Assembly (NCBI GenBank): GCA_016219875.1
Contig: JACRJZ010000041.1
Location: 124,001-188,000 of the forward strand
Direction: 5' to 3'
Origin: Verrucomicrobiota bacterium
GTDB lineage: Bacteria > Verrucomicrobiota > Verrucomicrobiia > Limisphaerales > JACRJZ01
Length of the DNA stretch: 64,000 nucleotides
Every line of letters starts with the position of its first letter. The first letter of the stretch is position 1. Made by a program: the position numbers and the translations under genes. Below the pieces are notes generated by a model. It saw nothing but the letters and a program-made list of their open reading frames with translations, ran no database searches and was not told where the DNA came from. Below are positions 45,532 through 52,347 of the stretch, piece after piece.

Positions 45532-46719
45532 TCAATCGATCATCTTGTGCTCCCAATAGTTTGTCACTTGAATGACCGAATCCGCAAATCGCATGTAATG
45601 GAGAACGTGTTCCTCAAACTCATGCAACTCACGGTCCGCCCGTGCGAATGCCTCGCGGGCCGTGTAACCGCGCTCGAAGAGGTCTGAGATGAACCTCAGT
45701 TCCTTGGAATCAGAAGGTGCTGCATACATGAATATCCTCAACGCGAGACGATTCGCAGTTAGAGGACAAAAAGAATGAATGCCTTCAATGATCAGCACGT
45801 TGCAGGGGGGCAACATCGACGGCGTGGCAGCGTGAATTCCCTTTTTGTGGTCGTACTCCGAAAATTGGATGGGGTGACCTCGATCTATTTGGGTGATCGC
45901 TTTGCTTAACTCTTCAAGGTCGTTTGCAGCGCGATCATACCCGCTGAGGTTCCTTGCTAGGCGTTTTTCCCGGTCCCACATGAAGGCGTCTGTCGGGAGA
46001 ATTCCAACCGCCAGATCTGGTTGACGCTCCACAATCGATTGTCGAAGTTCACGTGCAAGAGTGGTCTTTCCGAGGCCGGCTGCGCCGCAGATCGCCACCA
46101 GCGTACAGCCCGCTCGTTTCTCCCGCAGTTCCAGCACTGATTTGGCGATACGGTTGACCACAATTGAGTTGTCGCTTCGTCTGTCACGCGCCAGGAAGCC
46201 CTGGAAGGCGGTCATGCGCTCAATCTCGTCGTTCAAGCGCGCCAGAGTCTCCTTCAGCCTCGCTCGCAGATCAAAAAACTCCTTGCCAAAAAGTTGCACC
46301 AAATTCGAGCCAGCACTGCCGGCGGTTAGGACTTCGCGAATGACTTTTGCCAGTTCGAAGCTAAGAAGCCTAAGCCCAGCCGGCGTTGTCTCGTAGCCTA
46401 GGGCGAACTGGGCCTTCAGGTCGAATGGGGCATTCTCCAAATCCTTAGATATGATGATCGTCTTGTTCGCGACGGAATGACTGATTCCCAACTCGTAAAA
46501 CACGTTTGGGCTCGGATCCGAGATGTCAGCGATCACAACGTCCGCCTTGATAATGGCCTCAATGATGGAAGCGGGAATGAAGCGGGGCTGCATGTCATTC
46601 CGGAGATCGACGCACTGCAAATCTGCCATCGCAATCCCGTTCATGATAGCCCCGTACACCAACTCCGCGGCATGATCCTTGGAGTAGCGGGTGATGATAA
46701 AGCACGATTTCTTACTCAT
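45532..46719 (-). CDS. Fusion of a nucleoside 2-deoxyribosyltransferase-like/TIR-like domain and a uridine kinase-like domain
   Basis: The 395-residue protein (ATG at 46719) joins two parts. Residues 1-100 resemble nucleoside 2-deoxyribosyltransferase-like or TIR-like folds: SCFIITRYSKDH, DVVIADISDPSPNVFYELG with candidate catalytic Glu76, and NKTIIIS. After a coiled linker, residues 185-395 are a uridine/phosphoribulokinase-like kinase: Walker A GAAGLGKTT (192-200), LPTDAF (211-216), QFSEYDHKKG (265-274) and IIEGIHSF (290-297). Uridine kinases make UMP or CMP from nucleosides. The first half could cleave a nucleotide or sense one. The gene stands alone among repeats and defence relics and is A/T-richer than its neighbours. 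A defence or pyrimidine-pool role is an inference. Confidence 0.82.
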   Translation of the reverse strand: MSKKSCFIITRYSKDHAAELVYGAIMNGIAMADLQCVDLRNDMQPRFIPASIIEAIIKADVVIADISDPSPNVFYELGISHSVANKTIIISKDLENAPFDLKAQFALGYETTPAGLRLLSFELAKVIREVLTAGSAGSNLVQLFGKEFFDLRARLKETLARLNDEIERMTAFQGFLARDRRSDNSIVVNRIAKSVLELREKRAGCTLVAICGAAGLGKTTLARELRQSIVERQPDLAVGILPTDAFMWDREKRLARNLSGYDRAANDLEELSKAITQIDRGHPIQFSEYDHKKGIHAATPSMLPPCNVLIIEGIHSFCPLTANRLALRIFMYAAPSDSKELRFISDLFERGYTAREAFARADRELHEFEEHVLHYMRFADSVIQVTNYWEHKMID

Positions 46720-46952
46720 AAGTATCAACTCACAACAGGACGGTTAACGACTGTTCCTCGTGGCTCTGGGGAGAGGTTTACCGGTGAACGATCCTGTTGT
46801 CGAGATCCTCTTTGCCGCACCATTCGTTGGCGAAGCAATTCGGCGTGCGGAAGGCGAAGAACACCTGCGAGTGCGCGATGCCGCGAGTAAGGTAAAGCGC
46901 CAGTCCGCGCCGGTGTGATGGCGCACTGATCGAAGAAGAGTTTCATCTCGCG
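46720..46952. other. Gap of about 230 bases without a gene
   Basis: Short overlapping frames on the minus strand begin MKLFFDQC, the way some PIN-like toxins start, but the frame soon loses any family likeness. I see no RNA gene or strong hairpin. It is probably degraded sequence. Confidence 0.4.
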
Positions 46953-47540
46953 CTACGGGTCGCGTTCGGCTTCGTTTCCGACGAACAGGGCGCGAATTCG
47001 CTCCTTCAAGTGCTTCAGCTTCTCTGCGCTCGCTGGGTTCTCCGCGGCGAAATCGCTTCGCTGGTCCGCAGGCACGGACTCCACGTAATTCGGGTCGCGG
47101 AAGTAAAAGAAGACACGGTTGGCCATCTTCGGGTTGTTGAGCACGCCGTGGAGGATTTCCAGTTCGGTCACGCTCTTGCCGTGGAGGTCCTTGAGCCAGG
47201 GCTGCTCTTCCCGGAGATCGGCGGTGAAGGCGTCATCGCCGGGCACCCAGCCGTAGCGCTCGCCCAGCAGGCCGATGAAGAAGGGACGGCAGGAGCGGAT
47301 TTCGTCGAGACAGAGCTTGAGGGTTTCCCGGCGGCTGGATTGGGCTTCGGCAATGCCCCAGCGCAGGTCCACCTCGACCAGTTCGACCTGCCGCTCGCGG
47401 CAGAACCGGCGCAGTTCGGGCCAGGCGTGGGTCATCAACTCATCGCGCTCCCCCATCATGTCGCGGAAGGTCGAGGAAACGAAGACGCGGATGCGGCGGT
47501 TGGCGGATAGCTGTGGGGAGGTGTGGTCGGATGGATTCAT
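46953..47540 (-). pseudogene. DUF4062 domain protein, truncated (defence-gene remnant)
   Basis: The 195-residue product starts RRIRVFVSSTFRDMMGERDEL, the DUF4062 signature, and continues with VDLRWGIAEAQ and FIGLLGERYGW. In full-length relatives this domain precedes a STAND-type NTPase and repeats, often more than 1,000 residues; here the chain stops after RALFVGNEAERDP, so the sensor part is missing. The start overlaps the stop of the upstream fragment by four bases (ATGA), a sign that both once were an operon. It may still encode the isolated domain, but loss of function is likely. Confidence 0.75.
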
Positions 47541-47734
47541 TCCAAGGCTTGGTGAGCAGTGTGATCGGGCCGCAGACTGTGGTCCTCGCGCAGGTGCTGG
47601 AGACCTTCCCACAAACGGGCGAGCAGCGTGTCGTAAGGATTCGGCAGGCCGGTGAGGTCGATGCCGGCAAAGCGATGGTTCTTCCCAAACTGGAGATCGG
47701 ACAAATGCAGAATGGTCACATTGTCGCCTAGCAT
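47537..47734 (-). pseudogene. Metallophosphoesterase, N-terminal remnant
   Basis: The 65-residue frame starts MLGDNVTILHLSDLQFGKNH, the first metal-binding block (DxQFG) of calcineurin-like phosphoesterases, and runs to LREDHSLRPD, after which the enzyme core is missing. The frame then jumps to HTAHQALE and a stop that overlaps the DUF4062 start. An internal deletion that kept the translational coupling is the simplest reading. Confidence 0.65.
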
Positions 47735-47813
47735 GGCGACATGAAGCCGCAAGGCACTGGTCAAAGTCAAGCCAGCGAAAGAGTTTGCCCGAAGCCTCTC
47801 GCAGCGTGAGGCG

Positions 47814-47993
47814 ATTTCAACCTGAACCCCGATTTTGAATCACCACGAAACACACGAAACACACGAAAAGGCTGGCCCCATTTCATCCTTTTCCATCGCG
47901 CGACTCTTGTGCTGGACCAGCATGACGGTTCCGGTTCTGCTTTCGTGTGTTTCGTGTGTTTCGTGGTGCCCACTTCGGATTTCGGGTTCAAAA
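47814..47993. repeat. CACGAAA palindromic element, family A, copy 3
   Basis: The left arm (CACCACGAAACACACGAAAC) pairs with the right arm ending at about 47970, and the outer flanks (TTTCAACCTGAA, TTCGGGTTCAAAA) are shared with copy 2. Relative to copy 2 it is inverted. Confidence 0.8.
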
Positions 47994-47997
47994 CTCT

Positions 47998-48266
47998 GTA
48001 GCAGCCGACGTGAGGAGGCTCACTCTGATTGTGGAATGCAGATTGCAGATTGCAGATTGAAAACAGAGCCTGCCAAGGAACGGAGCGCGGCTGTGTCCGC
48101 AGGACCAGCCGCAGCACCAACCCAGGCGCGGGGCGTGGGAGCATGTCCGAGCTTCGTCCTCTGGAGCGTGCTGCGGCTGGGTCTTCGACCACAGCCGCGC
48201 TCCGTTCCTTGGCCCGAGGCAGCCACCGTCGGCGGTGGCTCCGACTCTCCTCACGTCGGCTGCTAC
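47998..48266. repeat. Family B palindrome carrying a nested inverted repeat
   Basis: The ends are GTAGCAGCCGACGTGAGGAG and the complementary CTCCTCACGTCGGCTGCTAC. Inside are (GCAGATT)3 at about 48038-48058 and a second palindrome with arms CCAAGGAACGGAGCGCGGCT and AGCCGCGCTCCGTTCCTTGG. The whole 47735-48407 gap is repeat sequence; no gene is seen. Confidence 0.75.
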
Positions 48267-48322
48267 GGTTTTGAAAGAGGCTCGCGTGATCTGGATTATC
48301 TGTTCCCGGAGAATTGACTCGC

Positions 48323-48385
48323 AGGACAGGCGTTGCGCCTGTCTCTGACTGAACTCAAAACGGAGACAGGCGGGACGCGCTGTCC
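48323..48385. repeat. Family C palindromic repeat, copy 2
   Basis: GGACAGGCGTTGCGCCTGTC and GGAGACAGGCGGGACGCGCT form the same hairpin as in the copy at 45195-45263. It lies just after the cysA stop. Confidence 0.78.
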
Positions 48386-48407
48386 TACGCGGGAGCGGGA
48401 ACCTCGT

Positions 48408-49511
48408 TCAGATTCCCTCGCCCAGCATCGGCGGCATTTCCCGCGCCACGGCCACTTCCGGTTCGAGTAAGCCGCCCTCGCTGGCCAGCAGTCGATACTC
48501 GCGAAGCTGGAACGAGACTTCGCGGTCGTCGGCCAGGCCCAGGCGCGCGTAATCCTCTTTCGTCACGCGAGCGCGGATGGTTTGTCCGCTGGGCAATTCC
48601 AACTCCACGCGCATCATCACGCCCAAAAAGTAGGTGTGCCGGACGACGGCGCGATAACGCAGCGCCGAGGGATCGGACGAAATCGACACCGCGTAAGGAC
48701 GGAAGCCGATGCGGAAGCGTTCGCCCTCGCCGTGCCCGTGGGCGGGAAACTCCAGTTCCCCCGCCCGCCCGACGCCGCCGCGCACTTCCACGTCCAGCAC
48801 GTTCATCACGCCGATGAAGCGGGCCACGAACTCGGTCGCCGGCGATTCATACACTTCCCGCGGCGTGCCGATCTGCTCCACGCGCCCGTGGGAAAAAATC
48901 ACAATGCGATCCGCGATCTCCATCGCTTCCTCCTGGTCGTGCGTGACGAAGAGCGCCGTCAGCTTCAGGTCGTATTGCAGATGCACGAGCCACTCGCGCA
49001 ACTCCTGGCGAATCTTGGCATCGACAGCGGCGAACGGCTCGTCCAGCAACAGCACCGTCGGATTGGGCGCGAGCGCGCGGGCCAGGGCCACGCGCTGCCG
49101 TTGACCGCCGGAAAGCTGGTGGGGGAACCGCTTCTCCAGCCCGCACAGATCGAGCAGCATGACCAGTTCGCTGACACGCTCCTCGATGGCGCCCCGCTTC
49201 CACTTCTTGACCTTGAGGCCGAAGGCGATGTTGTGGAAGACGCTCATGTTCTTGAACAGCGCGTAGGCCTGGAAGACGAAGCCCACGTTGCGTTTCTGGA
49301 CGGAGAGGTCGTTGACGCGCTGGCCGCGGATGTAGATGTCGCCGGCGGTGGGCATCTCCAAACCCGCGATCATGCGCAACGCGGTGGTCTTGCCGCAGCC
49401 GCTCGGCCCCAGCAGCGCGACCAACTCGCCGTCTTTCATGCTGAAGCTCACGTCGCTGACGGCCTCCACGCCGCCGAAACGCTTGCTCACGTGGCGGAGT
49501 TCGATGCTCAT
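48408..49511 (-). CDS. cysA: Sulfate/thiosulfate ABC transporter ATP-binding protein
   Basis: The 367-residue ATPase starts at the ATG at 49511 (MSIELRHVSKRFGG); the frame is open upstream inside cysW without family likeness. Walker A GPSGCGKTT (35-43), the LSGGQ signature (133-137) and Walker B LLLDEPF (154-160) are intact. The C-terminal 100 residues form the TOBE-like regulatory domain of the CysA type. It energises import of sulfate or thiosulfate at the inner membrane, fuelling cysteine synthesis. Its start overlaps the cysW stop by four bases. Confidence 0.94.
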   Translation of the reverse strand: MSIELRHVSKRFGGVEAVSDVSFSMKDGELVALLGPSGCGKTTALRMIAGLEMPTAGDIYIRGQRVNDLSVQKRNVGFVFQAYALFKNMSVFHNIAFGLKVKKWKRGAIEERVSELVMLLDLCGLEKRFPHQLSGGQRQRVALARALAPNPTVLLLDEPFAAVDAKIRQELREWLVHLQYDLKLTALFVTHDQEEAMEIADRIVIFSHGRVEQIGTPREVYESPATEFVARFIGVMNVLDVEVRGGVGRAGELEFPAHGHGEGERFRIGFRPYAVSISSDPSALRYRAVVRHTYFLGVMMRVELELPSGQTIRARVTKEDYARLGLADDREVSFQLREYRLLASEGGLLEPEVAVAREMPPMLGEGI

Positions 49512-50452
49512 AGGGAAGGCCGGATGAAGTGCGCTGTGTCGCTGCCCGGCTCGGAGTTCAAGGCCGCCGGTTCTGCGCCGCGCTGCTGGCCTTTCGCGTG
49601 TTGGCGATGGGTCTTCCACTCCAGGAGCGTCTTCAGCACCAGCGTCAGCAACGCCAGCAGCGCCAGCAGACTGGCCACGGCAAACGGCGCCGCGGAGTCG
49701 AACTCATGATAGAGCTTCTCCACGCGCAAGGGCAGCGTGTCGGTCAGGCCCGTGATGTGGCCACTCACCACGGACACCGCGCCGAATTCGCCGAGCGCGC
49801 GGGCGTTGCAGAGGATCACGCCGTAGAGCAGGCCCCACTTGACCGACGGCAGCGTGACGGTCCAGAACGTCCGCCAGCCGCCTGCGCCCAGCGTCATGGC
49901 GGCTTGTTCCTGCTCCGTGCCTTGGGCCTGCATGATGGGGATCAACTCCCGCGCCACGAAGGGAAACGTGACGAAGAGCGTCGCCAGGACCATGCCCGGC
50001 ACGGCGAAGATAATCTTTACGTCGTGCTCTTGCAGCCACGGCCCCAGCAGCCCTTGCGCGCCGAAGAGCAGCACCAGCATCAAGCCCGTCACCACCGGCG
50101 ACACGGAGAACGGCAGGTCGATGAACGTGAGCAGAAGCGCCTTGCCGGGAAAATCGAACTTCGCGATGGCCCAAGCCGCGACGAGGCCAAAGGCCATGTT
50201 GAGCGGAACAGTGATGCCCGCGATCAGCAGCGTGAGCCGGATTGCCGATTGCGTGTCCGGGTCGGCAATCGACTTCCAGTAGAAGACCCAGCCCTTGGAG
50301 ACCGCTTGCACAAAGACGTTCAGCAGCGGCAGCAGGAGAAACAGGCCGGCGAACGTCAGCGCCACCGTGATGAGCGTCCACTTGATGAACGGCGGCTCGC
50401 GCGTGCTCCGGTCGGAAGCCGCGTGGCGTTCGCGATGGCGGGCCGAGGTCAT
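49508..50452 (-). CDS. cysW: Sulfate ABC transporter permease CysW
   Basis: The 314-residue permease has six hydrophobic segments, and the EAA loop near ARELIPIMQAQGTEQEQAAMTLGAGGWRTF contacts CysA. GEFGAVSVVSGHI is a hallmark of the CysW branch. It forms the membrane channel with CysT. The gene overlaps cysA at its end and cysT at its start (ATGA type). The C-terminal tail of about 35 residues after the last helix is hydrophilic and unusual. Confidence 0.94.
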   Translation of the reverse strand: MTSARHRERHAASDRSTREPPFIKWTLITVALTFAGLFLLLPLLNVFVQAVSKGWVFYWKSIADPDTQSAIRLTLLIAGITVPLNMAFGLVAAWAIAKFDFPGKALLLTFIDLPFSVSPVVTGLMLVLLFGAQGLLGPWLQEHDVKIIFAVPGMVLATLFVTFPFVARELIPIMQAQGTEQEQAAMTLGAGGWRTFWTVTLPSVKWGLLYGVILCNARALGEFGAVSVVSGHITGLTDTLPLRVEKLYHEFDSAAPFAVASLLALLALLTLVLKTLLEWKTHRQHAKGQQRGAEPAALNSEPGSDTAHFIRPSL

Positions 50453-51276
50453 TGCTTCTCAAAATGGCTGGCCCAATGTTCGAGCCAGTTGATGGCGGCC
50501 AGGAGCAGGAACGAACAGACCATGAGCACCACGGCCAACGCCATCGCGCCCGTGTAGTCGTACTCTTCGAGCCGCATCACGATCAGGAACGGCGCGATCT
50601 CCGTCTGGTACGGCACGTTGCCGGAGATGAAGACGATGGAGCCGTATTCTCCAATCGCCCGCGCAAAAGCCAGTGCGAAGCCGGTCACGATGGTCGGCAC
50701 GAGCGTCGGCGCGATGACGGTGAGGAACGTTCGCAGCCGGCCCGCGCCCAGCGTGGCGGCGGCTTCTTCCACGCCGCGGTCAAAGTTCTCCAGGACGGGC
50801 TGCAAAGTGCGCACCGCGAAGGGTAGTCCCACGAATGTCAGCGCGATCACCACGCCCAGCGGCGTGAAGGCGCCGCGGATGCCGTACGGCACGAGAAACC
50901 GTCCCAGCCAGCCGTTTTCTGAGAACAGGCTCGCCAGCGTCAACCCAGCCACCGCGGTCGGCAGCGCGAAGGGGAAATCCACCAGCGCGTCGATCAAGCG
51001 CCGGCCCGGGAAGCGATAGCGCACCAGCACCCAGGCCAGCAGCGTGCCGAAGACCGCGTTGGCCAGGGCCGCGACGAGCGACGCGCCAAACGTCAGTTTG
51101 TAGGCCGCCAGGGCGCGCGCGTTGAAAGCCAGCCTCCAGAAATCCGCCCACGAAACGTCCAGCGCCTTGATGAACAACGCCGCAATCGGGATCAACACAA
51201 TGGCGCTGAGATAAAAGACGGACAGCCCCAGAGTGAGGCGGAAGCCGGGCAGCGGATTGAATCGCTTCTCAGTCAT
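50449..51276 (-). CDS. cysT: Sulfate ABC transporter permease CysT
   Basis: The 275-residue permease starts MTEKRFNPLPGFRLTLG at 51276, and the family features ALPTAVAGLTL, the EAA loop (VEEAAATLGAGRLRTF) and AIGEYGSIVFISGN are present. It is the first gene of the cysTWA operon. No sulfate-binding protein gene (sbp or cysP) is in the window; it may be encoded elsewhere. Upstream, 51277-51383 has no gene, and the repeat at 51384 follows. Confidence 0.94.
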   Translation of the reverse strand: MTEKRFNPLPGFRLTLGLSVFYLSAIVLIPIAALFIKALDVSWADFWRLAFNARALAAYKLTFGASLVAALANAVFGTLLAWVLVRYRFPGRRLIDALVDFPFALPTAVAGLTLASLFSENGWLGRFLVPYGIRGAFTPLGVVIALTFVGLPFAVRTLQPVLENFDRGVEEAAATLGAGRLRTFLTVIAPTLVPTIVTGFALAFARAIGEYGSIVFISGNVPYQTEIAPFLIVMRLEEYDYTGAMALAVVLMVCSFLLLAAINWLEHWASHFEKQ

Positions 51277-51383
51277 GCGCGCGTCGGGACGCTGCCGCGA
51301 CTGTAGGTTGCCGGCGGAAGCCGGGCAAAGGCTTTTTCGCGGGGAGAGCCTTCTCCTCACGGTGGATTCGAGAATCCCCGGAT

Positions 51384-51465
51384 CGTAGCAGCCGACGTGA
51401 GGAGGCTCTGTCTTGATTTCAGATTTCAGATTTGAAGAGTGAGCCTCCTCACGTCGGCTGCTACG
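51384..51465. repeat. Family B palindromic repeat, copy 2
   Basis: The 24-base arms opening GTAGCAGCCGACGTGAGGAG are perfectly complementary, and the loop contains (CAGATTT)3. The copy at 55497 is identical but inverted: its loop is the exact reverse complement. Confidence 0.92.
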
Positions 51466-51524
51466 CTTTCTTTAATCAGCCCTGGCCTTCTCCCTCTCCC
51501 CTCGAATGGGAGAGGGCCGGGGTG

Positions 51525-51684
51525 CATCGTCGTTGAATTAAGGCCAGCGGCACAGCCAAGCCGACAGGTTCCTGCTCTTAATCTTGCTCGTAATCTTCAT
51601 CTCCCCAGCACTTCAGCGAGCAAGAGTAAGATTATGAGTACGATGAAGAGCCTACCGCCGTTGCGTAATTCAACGGCAGTGGGA
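51525..51684. mobile_element. Small non-coding insertion within a family E repeat, with 8-base target duplication
   Basis: The REP-like element reads GGGAGAGGGCCGGGGTG, is interrupted by 160 bases, and resumes with a second CCGGGGTG (51517-51524 and 51685-51692). The insert carries subterminal inverted repeats CGTTGAATTA (51531-51540) and TAATTCAACG (51666-51675) and no gene. This is the pattern of a MITE-like element. Confidence 0.68.
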
Positions 51685-51716
51685 CCGGGGTGAGGGTTCA
51701 GGGGGGAGGGGCTTGG

Positions 51717-52343
51717 CTAGCCTCTCAAGAACTTGGCCACTGCTTCGGTGCGCGTGCGCACCTGGAGCTTCTCGTAAATGCGGCGGATGTAGGTGTGGAC
51801 CGTCTCGTAACTGATGCCGAGTTTGTCGGCGATTTCCTTGTAGAGAAACCCCTGCGCCAGGCAGTCGAGCACTTCCTTCTCGCGCGGGGAAAGGTCCTCC
51901 GTCGGCTGGGACGCGGCGGCCGGGCGCTGGAACGATTGCACCACTTTGCGCGCGATGTGGGCGGTCATGGGCGAGCCGCCGCGGTTTACCTCGCGCACCG
52001 CTTCCAGCAACTCTTCGCGTGGTGTGCGCTTGAGCATGTAGCCGGTCGCGCCGGCGGCCAGCGAGTTGAAGATGTTCTCCGTGTCCTCGTAGGCCGTGAG
52101 CATCATGACCTGCGTCTGCGGTAGAAGCGCCTTGAGCCGGCGCACGCATTCCACGCCGTTCATTCCGGGCAGGTTGATGTCCATGAGCACGACGTTGGGT
52201 TTTTCTGTCGGGAGCGCCTCCAGCGCGGCTTCGGCCGTTGGATGCTGGCCGACGCATTGGAAGCCTTCCGCGCGCGCCAGCACCCGCGCCAGCGTGCCGC
52301 GCAACTGGTCATTGTCTTCGACGATGGAAACGGTGATGGGCAT
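51717..52343 (-). CDS. NarL/LuxR-family response regulator
   Basis: The 208-residue protein has a receiver domain with acids Glu9/Asp10, phosphorylation site Asp55 (VVLMDINLPG), Thr83 and Lys105, then a LuxR-type helix-turn-helix (about 148-208; LSPREKEVLDCLAQG, YKEIADKLGISYETVHTYI). It regulates transcription in the cytosol after phosphorylation by the adjacent histidine kinase, whose stop lies four bases upstream... the kinase gene is read first and the regulator second. Targets are unknown. Confidence 0.95.
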   Translation of the reverse strand: MPITVSIVEDNDQLRGTLARVLARAEGFQCVGQHPTAEAALEALPTEKPNVVLMDINLPGMNGVECVRRLKALLPQTQVMMLTAYEDTENIFNSLAAGATGYMLKRTPREELLEAVREVNRGGSPMTAHIARKVVQSFQRPAAASQPTEDLSPREKEVLDCLAQGFLYKEIADKLGISYETVHTYIRRIYEKLQVRTRTEAVAKFLRG

Positions 52344-52347
52344 AGGT

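Noticed and set aside
46800..46860. Possible tRNA remnant on the minus strand
   Set aside because: No acceptor stem, T-loop GTTCRA or anticodon arm could be laid out.
46725..46946. A 73-residue frame starting MKLFFDQC, like a PIN-type toxin
   Set aside because: Similarity ends after about ten residues and no partner antitoxin gene is adjacent.
48408..51276. Reading the ABC transporter as molybdate or phosphate type
   Set aside because: The permease pair with GEFG/GEYG motifs and overlapping T-W-A order fits sulfate/thiosulfate better.
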